Of a stretch of DNA of 64,000 nucleotides, positions 40,984 through 52,672 are shown piece after piece. Location of the stretch: the NCBI GenBank assembly GCA_947477565.1, contig CANJUR010000007.1, forward strand, positions 62,001 through 126,000, in the 5' to 3' direction. The DNA is from Deltaproteobacteria bacterium. Its GTDB lineage: Bacteria; Myxococcota_A; Polyangia; Polyangiales; Ga0077539. The first letter of the stretch is position 1. Each line of letters starts with the position of its first letter. Under the pieces are notes generated by a model, which ran no database searches, was not told where the DNA came from, and saw only the letters and a list, made by a program, of their open reading frames with translations. A program made the translations under genes and the position numbers.

Positions 40984-42255
40984 ATGAAACCTCGGCGAGC
41001 GATGATGGTGGCAATCCTGGCTTATTCGGGATCTGCGTGCGCGTTGCGCCAACATCAGGAGGTCGTTGTCATCGTGCAACCCGAGGAAACTCTACGCGGT
41101 TATGCGACGGGTCCGCTTTCCCTCGGTGAGTCGCCAACTGATGTGACCGCCAGGCAAATCAACCTGGCTCTCGATGGCTACGGCATCTGGCTCGACTCTG
41201 CCGAATACGGGAGAATCTGGCGGCCCAACGAGGCTCTCGTCCACGGGACGTTCGCTCCCTACGCGAGTGAAGGTCGCTGGATCGCGACCACCAGCGGCTG
41301 GTACTGGCAGAGCACATTCGCGTGGGGGCGGATCCCCTTTCATTACGGTCGTTGGGTGCTCGAAGGGTCGTTGTGGTCGTGGGTGCCTGGTTCGCAATTT
41401 GCGCCCTCATGGGTGGATTGGCGCATCGGCGGGGGCTGGGTCGGCTGGGCGGCGCTGGCCCCGATCAATGCACGATCCTGGTCGCCGTTTGCCTACTGCG
41501 CTCACGCTGGTATGGGCAACCCTGGGGTCGAAAGTCGGCTTGTTCGCGGTGCAGCGGGCAGTTCGCTCTATGCGCGCACCACCGCGGTCGCCACCGATGG
41601 GGATACCCCTCGCGGACCCCTGGCCTCGCCTGGGACAGTCGCCGCTGTGCCGCTGCCACAGGTCTGGAACACCCCAGTTCCCAACCCGTCCCCCATGGCC
41701 AGGTCCACCGCGGCGTTGGCATCGGCGGTCGGTATCGACTCGGTCGAGCACATTCCCGTGGCGCGATCCCACCAGGCGTCCCCAGTGCTCGATCCTCCGG
41801 TCGGCGGTGTCGCGGTGGTCATCCGCGATCGCGACCTCCTCGGCATGTCCGAGGGGCCGAGCGTACGTGGACCCATCGGGGCCACGCCCACCTTACCGAT
41901 TGAGGTAATCAGGCCCGGTCCGTCCAGGGTTGAGTTCGTGTCCCCGGTCGGCGGGGTGACTTTCGCTGATGGTGCCCCGCCGCCGCTGCCACCGCCTCCT
42001 GACGGCGCAGCACCGGGAGGCTTCTTCGGCTCCTATCCGATGCGACCGCCGATGGCTTTTTCGTCGCGTCGCGCGTCGATGGGCGCGACGTCGTTCGGGG
42101 GCGCTTCGGTCATCGTCGCCCCGTCGCCGCAGCCGGTCGCGCAAGCAGTCGCTCAACCCCGGTCCGTCGGCGCCAGCGGGGTATGGTTTGGCTCGCGAGG
42201 TGGATCCGTAGCGCCCTCGCCTCGCCCCAGCGGTCCCCTCAGCTCCGTTCGGTAG
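40984..42255 (+). CDS. DUF6600-like secreted Trp/Tyr-rich protein
   Basis: A 423-residue protein with a signal peptide and probable lipobox (GSACAL, cysteine about 19). The conserved part (about 65-165) carries the pattern YGIWLDSAEYGRIWRP, GRWIATTSGWYW, FHYGRWV and WVDWR-GGGWVGWAAL. These are typical of the Trp-rich repeats of DUF6600 proteins. The C-terminal half is Pro/Ala/Ser-rich and probably disordered. Function is unknown; such proteins are exported. It begins 20 bases after ptsN. Confidence 0.72.
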   Translation: MKPRRAMMVAILAYSGSACALRQHQEVVVIVQPEETLRGYATGPLSLGESPTDVTARQINLALDGYGIWLDSAEYGRIWRPNEALVHGTFAPYASEGRWIATTSGWYWQSTFAWGRIPFHYGRWVLEGSLWSWVPGSQFAPSWVDWRIGGGWVGWAALAPINARSWSPFAYCAHAGMGNPGVESRLVRGAAGSSLYARTTAVATDGDTPRGPLASPGTVAAVPLPQVWNTPVPNPSPMARSTAALASAVGIDSVEHIPVARSHQASPVLDPPVGGVAVVIRDRDLLGMSEGPSVRGPIGATPTLPIEVIRPGPSRVEFVSPVGGVTFADGAPPPLPPPPDGAAPGGFFGSYPMRPPMAFSSRRASMGATSFGGASVIVAPSPQPVAQAVAQPRSVGASGVWFGSRGGSVAPSPRPSGPLSSVR

Positions 42256-42395
42256 TCAGGTCAGCTGGTCACAAGAGCCCCATGCGCCCGCTCTGTTCTC
42301 GCGCTTGCGTGAGGTCGAGCGGCGGAGGTACGTATTCAGTCGATGAGCCGCGCTGGCGTTATCAATCAACCATTGGACCTTTCGTGAGGCTTGTG

Positions 42396-44222
42396 ATGAC
42401 GCACAGCATCGGACGACTTCCCTGGCTCGCGGTGGTGCTCGCGGCGAGTTGTTCGCCCGGGCAGGACAATGTGACGGTGCTCATCCCGGATGCAGGCGTG
42501 CGCCGCGACGTGGGCGTCAGTCGGGACACCGGCACCGTGGTCAACCGCGACGGAGGTCCTCCAGGGACGTGCGTGGACACCGATCGCGACGGACTTTCGG
42601 ACTCCGTGGAAGGCGCGCCGTCGCAAGATACGGACACCGACGGGACGCCCGACTTCCGCGACGATGACTCGGATAACGACGGCTACACCGACGCCGACGA
42701 GGCGCGGCGGGCATACCCCCGGTACGACACCATGCCGCGAACGCTCACCTGCGGCAGCGTCGGCGACAATTGCGACGGCACCGACTCGGTGCCCAACCAA
42801 CGCGACTCCGACTCCGACGACGACGGACTCACCGACCGCGAGGAGTTCATGGCGGGCACCAACCCGTGCAACGCCGACACGGACGGTGACGGCGCGACGG
42901 ATCTCATCGAGAGCGCCGCAATGTCCGATGGCCGCAGCGCAGACTCCCGGCCACCCGAGAGTTCCCTCTACGTCGTGCTGCCCTACTACCCCCCGCCGAT
43001 GACCGGGCCGCACGAGTTTCGAGAGTTTACGTTCTCCACGCGAATCCGCCTCGCGGACGTGTTCTTCCTCGTCGATAACTCTGCCTCGATGCAGCCCGTG
43101 ATCATGGCCCTGCGGACGAACCTGAACACCATCGTCGCGGGTGTGCAGATGGCGATTCCCGACGTACGCATCGGCGTCGGATCGTTCGACAGCATGCCGT
43201 TTCTCCCTTCGGGACAGCCCGGCAGCCCGGGGGACTACACCCTCTGGGTACGCCAGGCGATGAGCGCCGATGTGACCGCCTCGCAGCGCGCCTTCGACGT
43301 GATGCGCACCATCGACACTGACACCAGCGGTCGGTTTTTCGGCGGCGACAACCCGGAAGACCAGACCGAGGCCATCTACGAAGTCGTCCAGGGCGGCGGG
43401 TCGCGCGGCCACGAGACCGACCCGGCTGCGCTGCGTTCGGTGCGAAACGCGCTCGATCCGGCGGGCAACGGCTGGGTGCCGCGGGTGGACCCCGCCCGCG
43501 ATTGCGGCGCAAGCGCCACCAATCCCCGCTATGGCTGGGGGTGCTTCGCCGAGGGGAGGGTTCCCATCGTGGTGCTGGCCTCCGACGCGCCCTGGTACGA
43601 CGGGTGTTTCGCCTCGGACGCGGCGCTCTATCGCTCTTCGCAGGGGCACAACTGCGAGGAGGTCGTGACGGCCCTCAACGCGCGCGGTGGGTTCTTCGTC
43701 GGCATCGACGTGGGACTGGGCGTCGGCGGGGCCACGTACATCAACTCCCAGTTGCTCGCGACGCGCACCCGCACCACAGACGGCTCCGGCGCGCCGGTGG
43801 TGTTCGGCCCGGGGCGCGCGGTCGGGGCCGTCGCGGCGCAGGTCGTCGATGCGGTCACCCGGCTCGCCGGCAGCTCGCGGCAGGACATCACGACACGCAC
43901 CGAGGGAGATCCCGCCGCGGTGGGCATCCCGATGGGGCGAACCACCGCGGACTTCATCCGCGCGGTGGTTCCGCTGCGGGGTGTTCCGGCCATGCCCGTT
44001 GGCTACGAGCGCCAGGACATGACGACCTTCTACAACGTGTCGCCGACCACCCAGGTCGAGTTTCGGGCGGACTTCTTCAACGACTTCGTCGAAGGAGCGG
44101 CGACCGCCAGGCTCTTCCGCGCAACCATCAACGTGATCGGTCGCGGAGGCACGGTGGTCGATACCCGACCGGTGTACATCGTCGTCCCGGCCCAGGGCAG
44201 CGGCATCGGCGCGCCGGGCTGA
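42396..44222 (+). CDS. VWA lipoprotein with thrombospondin type-3 (calcium-binding) repeats
   Basis: A 608-residue surface lipoprotein. A signal peptide with lipobox (LAASC, cysteine about 19) is followed by Asp-rich thrombospondin type-3 repeats (about 55-165, with DTDRDGLSD, DSDNDGYTDADE and DTDGDGATD), which bind calcium. A von Willebrand A domain follows, with the MIDAS motif DNSAS near 228. The last part is beta-rich. Adhesion or protein binding is likely. The ATG at 42396 gives a typical signal peptide; the longer upstream frame does not. It ends exactly one base before the stop of the opposite gene. Confidence 0.87.
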   Translation: MTHSIGRLPWLAVVLAASCSPGQDNVTVLIPDAGVRRDVGVSRDTGTVVNRDGGPPGTCVDTDRDGLSDSVEGAPSQDTDTDGTPDFRDDDSDNDGYTDADEARRAYPRYDTMPRTLTCGSVGDNCDGTDSVPNQRDSDSDDDGLTDREEFMAGTNPCNADTDGDGATDLIESAAMSDGRSADSRPPESSLYVVLPYYPPPMTGPHEFREFTFSTRIRLADVFFLVDNSASMQPVIMALRTNLNTIVAGVQMAIPDVRIGVGSFDSMPFLPSGQPGSPGDYTLWVRQAMSADVTASQRAFDVMRTIDTDTSGRFFGGDNPEDQTEAIYEVVQGGGSRGHETDPAALRSVRNALDPAGNGWVPRVDPARDCGASATNPRYGWGCFAEGRVPIVVLASDAPWYDGCFASDAALYRSSQGHNCEEVVTALNARGGFFVGIDVGLGVGGATYINSQLLATRTRTTDGSGAPVVFGPGRAVGAVAAQVVDAVTRLAGSSRQDITTRTEGDPAAVGIPMGRTTADFIRAVVPLRGVPAMPVGYERQDMTTFYNVSPTTQVEFRADFFNDFVEGAATARLFRATINVIGRGGTVVDTRPVYIVVPAQGSGIGAPG

Positions 44223-45968
44223 TCAGCGGGTTCGCGCGCACCCGTCGAGGGGCCGCGCGATCCGCGCGTAGACGAACAGCACCCCGCGGACCTCTCCCTC
44301 CCTCCGGTAGCCGCAGCGCTCCAAAAGCACCCGAAAATCGTTTCCCCCCATGTGCTCGACCTCGCGGTCGAGGGTCACCACCGATGGGGTCTGCGCGATG
44401 ACGGCGTCGCGGACGTCATCGACGGTCGCGATGTGCAGCCGATCGCGTAGCGCCGGGTCGCCCATCGAAACGGGCGCCTGCCGCGCGAAGTGGTTTTCTG
44501 TGCCCGGGAGCATGCGATCGGCGAGGCCGAGTGCAGAGCCGGGCCAGAGCGCGAGCACCGGGCCCGGATGGCGGTCGGAGACGCGGCGGACCTGCGCAGC
44601 GGCGTAGTCGAGGCGGCGGGGGCGGAAGGCGTGGAGACGAAAATCGCCGTAGAGGCCCTCGCGCCAGCGGCGGTGGAAGCTCGGATAGCCCACGATGAAG
44701 TGCAGCGCGATGAGGCAGACGGGAAGCGCGAGGCGCGGGGCCAATGGACCCCGGAGAGCCCGATCGAGGTGTCCCAGGCTGAGCCCGGCGAGCAGCGCGA
44801 GGAGCGGAATCGCAGGGGTAAAATAGTGTTCTATGACCGGAAACGGGACCAGAGCGGCGAGGAGCACGGAGGCCGCGGCGAGCGTAGGGGCGACCGTCTC
44901 GCGGGCCGGACGAGCGATGACGGCGAAGCCCGCGAGGAGGCAAAGCACGATGAACTCCGGCGCAAACGCCGAGAGGTGGTTCATCGAGACGAGGCCGAAG
45001 AGGCCGTGGATGTACGTGCTGCGCTGGGCCCACCAGGGCACCTGATCGGCAGGCCATGCGGCGTTCACGCGGTTGGCGTGAAATGCGAGATTGCCGAAGA
45101 GAAAGCCCTCCGGGGCCAGGCGAAACAGCGCGGCCAAAGGGAGCAGTGCCACTACCGCGCCGACCGTTGCGAGGAGTCCCCGGCGCGCGCGCTCCCACCA
45201 CGATCGGCCCGCCGCGATGACGAGGAGCGCCAGAGGGACAGTCCAGAGGGCTACGAAGATTTGTTGATTGCCGGGCGCCCAGAGTGTCACCCGCAGCAGC
45301 ACGAGGACCGCGAGAGCCCGTAGCCGGGGGAAGCGGGCGCCTCGCAGCCAGAGTGCGGCGACGATGGCGCCGACGAAGGGGAGGAGCAGAAGGCGCATGC
45401 CACCCACGAGGCCCGCGAGCGCACCTGCGAGGGTGGCCCGGGCGAGGGAGGGGCGCTGCGGCGACGACGCGAGCAGAGTGGCCCCGACCATGCAGAGCGC
45501 GGCCGGAGAGTAGGGCCGGATGCTCGGGATCCACTGCCAGGTGAGCTCATTGCAGGTGAACAGCGTCGCCGCGGTGACGGCTGCGAGGGGTGAGCCGGTT
45601 TCGCGTTTCACGCCGTGGGCGATGAGGCCGGCGGTGATTGCACCGAGGAGGGAGAAAAAGACACGCTCGACCAGGAAGCGCGACGCGATGGCAGCGAGCG
45701 GGGCGAGCAGGAAGGGGAGGTACGGGGCCTGCGGGTAGAAGTAGTCCCGATAGGGAAGGCGGCCGTGGGCGACCAGTTCGGCGGCGATGGCGTAGAAGCC
45801 CTCGTCAACGTCCGCCGGGGTGCGTTGCCCGATGGCGATCAACACGATGGCGGCGCCGATCGCGGAGAGCAGCGCGAGGCGGTGGGTCAGTGCGAAACGG
45901 CGCACTTGAGGGCGTTCAACTCTGGACGCGGTTGCGCCCGGCTCGTTTGGCCGTGAAGAGAAGCTCAT
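44223..45968 (-). CDS. GT39-like polytopic glycosyltransferase
   Basis: A 581-residue membrane protein with about ten or more helices. The first periplasmic loop has the acidic motif DEGFYA, followed by RDYFYPQAPYLPF. This fits ArnT/PMT-type (GT-C fold) glycosyltransferases that use lipid-phosphate sugar donors; donor and acceptor are unknown. The C-terminal 130 residues are soluble. The ATG at 45968 overlaps the FHA-GGDEF gene by 53 bases; a GTG at 45905 would avoid the overlap and still precede the first helix. Confidence 0.8.
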   Translation of the reverse strand: MSFSSRPNEPGATASRVERPQVRRFALTHRLALLSAIGAAIVLIAIGQRTPADVDEGFYAIAAELVAHGRLPYRDYFYPQAPYLPFLLAPLAAIASRFLVERVFFSLLGAITAGLIAHGVKRETGSPLAAVTAATLFTCNELTWQWIPSIRPYSPAALCMVGATLLASSPQRPSLARATLAGALAGLVGGMRLLLLPFVGAIVAALWLRGARFPRLRALAVLVLLRVTLWAPGNQQIFVALWTVPLALLVIAAGRSWWERARRGLLATVGAVVALLPLAALFRLAPEGFLFGNLAFHANRVNAAWPADQVPWWAQRSTYIHGLFGLVSMNHLSAFAPEFIVLCLLAGFAVIARPARETVAPTLAAASVLLAALVPFPVIEHYFTPAIPLLALLAGLSLGHLDRALRGPLAPRLALPVCLIALHFIVGYPSFHRRWREGLYGDFRLHAFRPRRLDYAAAQVRRVSDRHPGPVLALWPGSALGLADRMLPGTENHFARQAPVSMGDPALRDRLHIATVDDVRDAVIAQTPSVVTLDREVEHMGGNDFRVLLERCGYRREGEVRGVLFVYARIARPLDGCARTR

Positions 45969-46884
45969 CCGCGCGGCGGTAGATCTCCATCGGATCCTGG
46001 TCGGCGGGGAGGCGGGAGGCGACCCCGAGGGAGATGGTGAGCGGCATCATGGCGCCTTCGAACTCGAAACGGTGACGCTCGGTGATCTGACGGACTTTTT
46101 CCGCGGTGATATGTGCGCCGATACCGTCGATCTCAGGGAGCATCACCGCGAACTCCTCGCCACCCATACGGCTCGCGAGATCGCCCTGGCGGAGGTTGGC
46201 CTTGAGCAGCGTAGCGAACTGTCGAAGCGCGGCGTCGCCGGCGAGGTGGCCGTGGACATCGTTGATCTTCTTGAAGTGATCGATGTCGATGACCAGCAGC
46301 GAGAGAGGCCTGGAGTGCCGGACCGAACGCGGAAACTCCCGCTGGATGGCGTCTTCGAACGCGCGGCGGTTTGGCAGATTGGTGAGGCCGTCGGTGCTCA
46401 CCAGTCGGTGAATCTCCTCGTGGTAGGCGGACTCGATGTGGCCGCTCTCCAGGAACTTCAGGATGTTGCGGCCGATCTGCAGGTGGTCCCCGTGGCTGAG
46501 CTCGACGCTCCGGATGACGCGGTCGTTGACGTGGGTTCCGTTGGTGCTGCCGAGGTCGGTGATGCTCCAGGATACGGGCACGTCGGCCTCGCCCATCGTC
46601 GGATCGATGCGGCAGTGGTTGCGCGAGACGCTCTCCTCCTCGAACTGGACTTCGCTCTCCGCCGATCGGCCGATGGAGAGCGGTGTCGCACCAAGGGAGA
46701 TGCGTCGGCCGATGGACTCGCCGTACATCACCACCAGGCACGCCTCGCGAACCGGTGGTTCACGACTTGGGCGGTCCCCCGATCCGCCGATCTGAAACCG
46801 ACTCGTTTCACTCAGGTCCGACACCGCCACGAATGCAGTGTACGCGCGAAAAGGCGCGACCACAGAAGTTCTCAGCACACCCAT
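45916..46884 (-). CDS. FHA-GGDEF diguanylate cyclase
   Basis: A 322-residue cytoplasmic protein. An FHA phosphothreonine-binding domain (about 68-145) has the IGR, SVSRNHCRI and DLGSTNGTHVN motifs. A GGDEF domain (about 160-322) has GGEEF at 241-245, and the RxxD inhibitory site (about 232-235) lies five residues upstream, as needed for c-di-GMP feedback. It therefore probably makes c-di-GMP under control of a phosphorylated partner, perhaps one of the Ser/Thr kinases. The gene upstream is divergent. Confidence 0.93.
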   Translation of the reverse strand: MGVLRTSVVAPFRAYTAFVAVSDLSETSRFQIGGSGDRPSREPPVREACLVVMYGESIGRRISLGATPLSIGRSAESEVQFEEESVSRNHCRIDPTMGEADVPVSWSITDLGSTNGTHVNDRVIRSVELSHGDHLQIGRNILKFLESGHIESAYHEEIHRLVSTDGLTNLPNRRAFEDAIQREFPRSVRHSRPLSLLVIDIDHFKKINDVHGHLAGDAALRQFATLLKANLRQGDLASRMGGEEFAVMLPEIDGIGAHITAEKVRQITERHRFEFEGAMMPLTISLGVASRLPADQDPMEIYRRADELLFTAKRAGRNRVQS

Positions 46885-46965
46885 ATAGAGCGCGGACAGG
46901 ACGGCTTGTGACGTCTGTCATGAAGTTGACCGGGAGGCCCACAGTTCGCTAACGCCCCGCGCACG

Positions 46966-48216
46966 ATGGTAGATCGAAGGCACGCAATGGCGCTGCTGGG
47001 AGTGGTCGGTGCTTCTGTGCCGTTTGTCGCGCTGCGGCACAATGCGGATGCGCAACGCACGCAGGACCGTGATGCTTCGTCCGAGGTGGCAGACGGGGGC
47101 GTCGGTCGCGGCCGGCCGAGGGGTGCGCCGACGCCGATCACCGCGGTCGTCGAGGGCCTCGACCCCTCTCGCGCGCGGCGCGAGCGCGGCGGTGATTACG
47201 GAGTAGACCTGCCCGGCGGGCGGCACGCGACGCTCACGCTCGAGCCCGCGTGGCAGCGCGCGACGACGGCCCTGCTCCAGCGGTATGCGCTCCCCATGGC
47301 CGGCGTGGTGCTGCTCGATACGGCGACCGGTCGGGTGCTGGTGTGGGCCTCGCGGGGCGGCGCCCCGGGGCAGGACATCGCGCGAGTCGCAGAGGCGCCG
47401 GCGGCCAGCGTGTTCAAGATCGTGACTGCGTCGGCGTTGCTGGAGGAGGGCTTCTCCGAGCGAACCCCGACCTGCTGGTCCGGCGGCTTTCATTCGCTGA
47501 CGCTGCGCGACCTGATGAGCAACCCCAGCCGGGATCGGGACTGCAACACGCTCCCGGAGGCCTTCGCGCGCTCGATCAACACGGTCTTCGCGCGACGGGC
47601 GCTGGAGTTGTTGAACCCCGACCGGATCCAATCGATGGCTCGGCAGTGGGGCTTCTTCGAAGGGGTGCCCTTCGACGCGCCGGTGGCGCCGAGCGAACTG
47701 ACTGTCCCCTCGGAGACGCTGGCCTTCGCGCGCACCGCTGCGGGCTTCTGGAACAGCACCCTTTCTCCCCTCCACGGCGCGCTCCTCGCGCAGGGCATCG
47801 CGCGGGGCGGCGAGATGACCCGCCCATGGATCGTGTCGTCGATCCAGGGTCCGCACGGGGAGACGCTGGCGGTGGGGGGCGAGCACGTGTGGCGCCGCGC
47901 GGTGAGTCCCGAGGTGGCCGCGACGCTCGGGCGTGCGATGGCTCGCACTGTCAGCGAGGGCACTGGCTTTCACGGCTTCCACGACGACGCCGGCCGGGCC
48001 TACCTCGAGGGCATCAACGTCGGCGGCAAGACTGGCACCCTCACCGGCACCGATCCCTTTCGCGCCTTCACCTGGTTTGTCGGCAACGCCGAGGGCGCGG
48101 GCCGCCGGCTCTCGATCGCTGTGATGGTCGCCAATGGTCCGCTCTGGCGCGTGAAGGCGCCGACCATCGCCCGTCAAGTCCTGCAGATCGCCCTGCGCGG
48201 TCGCGCCACGGACTGA
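46966..48216 (+). CDS. Penicillin-binding transpeptidase-domain protein
   Basis: A 416-residue monofunctional transpeptidase. The three active-site motifs are present: SVFK (about 148-151), SIN (about 202-204) and KTGT (about 354-357). The N-terminus (DRRHAMALLGVVGAS) looks like a twin-arginine signal and has a hydrophobic stretch, so the protein is exported or anchored. The usual N-terminal dimerisation domain of class B PBPs is absent. It could cross-link peptidoglycan or be a beta-lactam-sensitive specialised enzyme. It is divergent from the FHA-GGDEF gene (81 bases). Confidence 0.87.
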   Translation: MVDRRHAMALLGVVGASVPFVALRHNADAQRTQDRDASSEVADGGVGRGRPRGAPTPITAVVEGLDPSRARRERGGDYGVDLPGGRHATLTLEPAWQRATTALLQRYALPMAGVVLLDTATGRVLVWASRGGAPGQDIARVAEAPAASVFKIVTASALLEEGFSERTPTCWSGGFHSLTLRDLMSNPSRDRDCNTLPEAFARSINTVFARRALELLNPDRIQSMARQWGFFEGVPFDAPVAPSELTVPSETLAFARTAAGFWNSTLSPLHGALLAQGIARGGEMTRPWIVSSIQGPHGETLAVGGEHVWRRAVSPEVAATLGRAMARTVSEGTGFHGFHDDAGRAYLEGINVGGKTGTLTGTDPFRAFTWFVGNAEGAGRRLSIAVMVANGPLWRVKAPTIARQVLQIALRGRATD

Positions 48217-48223
48217 TCCCCTG

Positions 48224-48241
48224 CCGCGGCACTCGCTGCGG
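48224..48241 (+). terminator. Hairpin after the transpeptidase gene
   Basis: A 7-bp stem (48224-48230 with 48235-48241, one G-U pair) and 4-base loop lie eight bases after the stop codon. A modest pyrimidine-rich stretch follows. Possible terminator. Confidence 0.4.
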
Positions 48242-48284
48242 TGCTTCTCCCCCAAACAATCAGTTATCCCCGGCGCCCGCCATC

Positions 48285-48407
48285 AGGCACCGCCGATACA
48301 CCGGCGTATCGCGGACGGCTCTACACGATCACCGCCGATACACCGGCGTATCGCGGACGGCTCTACACGATCACCGCCGAGACACCGGCGTATCGCGGGC
48401 GGTGCCT
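48285..48407. repeat. 42-bp tandem repeat (2.8 copies) bounded by an inverted repeat
   Basis: Two identical 42-bp units (48288-48329 and 48330-48371) are followed by a third partial, slightly altered copy (48372-48406). Each unit contains a 5-bp inverted repeat (GATAC ... GTATC), altered by one base in copy three. The array is flanked by a 10-bp inverted repeat (48285-48294 with 48398-48407). The unit is a multiple of three, so an overlapping frame would encode 14-residue repeats, but no ribosome site or start supports translation. It lies in a 295-base gap that holds no gene. Confidence 0.85.
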
Positions 48408-48511
48408 GGGGCGGTCCCAGGATACATTGCTGTATCTGCGAACGCCCGAAGGGTCAGTTTGTAGAAGGGAGTTGGAGGGAAGGCGAAGCGTAAGGAAGAG
48501 GGGTCGAGTCG

Positions 48512-49291
48512 TTACGGATGCGCGGGGGGCGCCTCGCGGCGCACCACGATCGCTGGCATGCGCTCGCGGTTTTCGAAGTCAGCGCGGTAAGCACTTGCCT
48601 CGCGAAGGTTGTTGAACGGACCCACCCGCACGCGGTGCCACACCACGTTGTTCGGGTCCGTCGCGGGAGGTGCCACGAACGCCCGGTGGCCGCGATCACG
48701 CAGGCGCTGGGCGAAGGTTTGAGCGTGTGCCGAAGCCCGAAACGAGCTTACCTGAACGGTAAAAGCCCCTTCGCTCCCGGCCGCGACGGGGGTGCCGCGC
48801 GGCATCGTGGCGGTGGTACCGACGGTGCCGGCGTTGATCAACGCGGCTTCGCTGATGCGCACGCCGAACCCCCCGAGGGGCGAGGCGCTCTGTGGCAGCA
48901 GCACCGGCCGGTGCGAGGCGTCCACCAACGAGGGGCCGGACAGTAGTTGAGTGGTCGCGGCGGCCACGGAGCCAATCGCGGTGGTGGTCGGCGCGGTCGG
49001 GCCTACGTGCCCCGTGCCCGCGGGGCTACCCGTGAGGCGATTGGCGTACGTGAGGTTTGCCGTCGTCGAGAGTTCCGGGTGCTGCGCGAGGCGGTCGAGT
49101 TGCGCCAGCGGATCTTCCCGCGGGGTCGGTCGCGCGTCCCCTGCTTCGCGGCCCACCATCACACCGACCGCGAAGAGCACGCAGGCGGAGGCGATGGCGC
49201 CGAGGGCAATGGACATCAACCGCGACGAGTGACTGACATCATCGCGTTCCTGGATCTTGTCGAGGTCACGCATGGAACCCACTGCGTCCAT
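48512..49291 (-). CDS. SPOR-domain membrane protein
   Basis: A 259-residue single-pass protein. A cytoplasmic N-terminus precedes a transmembrane helix (about 25-45, IALGAIASACVLFAVGVMV). A long Ala/Thr-rich linker follows, then a SPOR domain (about 175-245, FTVQVSSFRASAHAQTFAQRL ... VRVGPFNNLREA). SPOR domains bind denuded glycan strands at division septa. The ATG at 49291 is chosen; a GTG at 49345 and an ATG at 49273 are alternatives. It is followed on the same strand by the tandem repeat. Confidence 0.85.
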   Translation of the reverse strand: MDAVGSMRDLDKIQERDDVSHSSRLMSIALGAIASACVLFAVGVMVGREAGDARPTPREDPLAQLDRLAQHPELSTTANLTYANRLTGSPAGTGHVGPTAPTTTAIGSVAAATTQLLSGPSLVDASHRPVLLPQSASPLGGFGVRISEAALINAGTVGTTATMPRGTPVAAGSEGAFTVQVSSFRASAHAQTFAQRLRDRGHRAFVAPPATDPNNVVWHRVRVGPFNNLREASAYRADFENRERMPAIVVRREAPPAHP

Positions 49292-49387
49292 GGCCAAGGG
49301 CTTCGCTCCTGTGCATTGCGAATCGGATTGATTCGCTGCACCCACCTTTCGTCCATGCGCCCACGGGCGTCACATTTTCGGCAATCA

Positions 49388-49822
49388 CTACCGGGGCATT
49401 CCCACCACGAGGGTGCGCGGCAAGGACACCTCGTTCGTGGGCGACGCCTGAATCTGAAATAGGCTGATCGTGTCGCCGACCCTCGGTGCGAGCACGGTCA
49501 TCGTGCCGCGCACGCGCACCGGTCCGAGCACCACGCGCCAGACGCCGGCGGCGTTGGCGGAGGTGCCGACCAGCAGCGACTCCCCGGTCGGTGCGCTCGC
49601 GTGGGGCGCGATGTCCTCGACGATCACCTGAGCATCAGGCAGCGCGAGTCCGTCCAGCGTCACGATCACCCCGCCTTGTGGGCATTCGATCAGCGGGCAG
49701 TCCGCGACCGTGATCCCTGAGACGCTCGGTGGTGGCAGCGGGAGCGAGCGCTGAATGCATCCCGACGCGGCGCCGAGGATCGAAGAGCACAGCAGCAGGA
49801 AGAGGGGGCGGGTGGGTAGCAC
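49388..49822 (-). CDS. Small lipoprotein
   Basis: A 144-residue protein with a signal peptide and lipobox (GAASGC, cysteine about 21). The mature part is strand-rich (GVIVTLDGLALPDAQVIVED) and resembles carboxypeptidase-regulatory/Ig-like domains. A cysteine pair CPLIEC may form a disulfide. The GTG at 49822 is inferred from the signal peptide; the same frame is open upstream across gyrA but only as antisense shadow. Function unknown. It is divergent from gyrA. Confidence 0.65.
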   Translation of the reverse strand: MLPTRPLFLLLCSSILGAASGCIQRSLPLPPPSVSGITVADCPLIECPQGGVIVTLDGLALPDAQVIVEDIAPHASAPTGESLLVGTSANAAGVWRVVLGPVRVRGTMTVLAPRVGDTISLFQIQASPTNEVSLPRTLVVGMPR

Positions 49823-49905
49823 AGGGACGAAGCCTAGCAGCGAGCGTTCCGACCGGGGTTCGCGCGGGATGTCAGGGCTGCGGAGAGCGAGCGCTGCCAG
49901 TGAGA

Positions 49906-49925
49906 GTTGACGGGTGCTCGTCAAC
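49906..49925. promoter_or_regulatory. Inverted repeat upstream of gyrA
   Basis: A perfect 7-bp inverted repeat (49906-49912 with 49919-49925, six-base loop) lies 96 bases before the gyrA start in the divergent intergenic region, so it could be an operator. Confidence 0.35.
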
Positions 49926-49997
49926 CGTGGTTGGCGATGACATATCCTGACCGATCTCCGCACTATCGGGAACACTTCAAAATGGAGCTTTTCGGCG

Positions 49998-50012
49998 GGG
50001 TCTGCTAGACCC
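49998..50012 (+). promoter_or_regulatory. Hairpin next to the gyrA start
   Basis: A 6-bp stem (49998-50003 with 50007-50012) and 3-base loop end eight bases before the ATG, where a ribosome-binding site would lie. No standard Shine-Dalgarno sequence is visible here. Confidence 0.3.
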
Positions 50013-50020
50013 TGCGCGCC

Positions 50021-52657
<2,637 letters not shown>

Positions 52658-52672
52658 CGGGGCTAAGGAACC

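Noticed and set aside
48285-48407. CRISPR array
   Set aside because: Units are contiguous with no variable spacers, and no cas genes are near.
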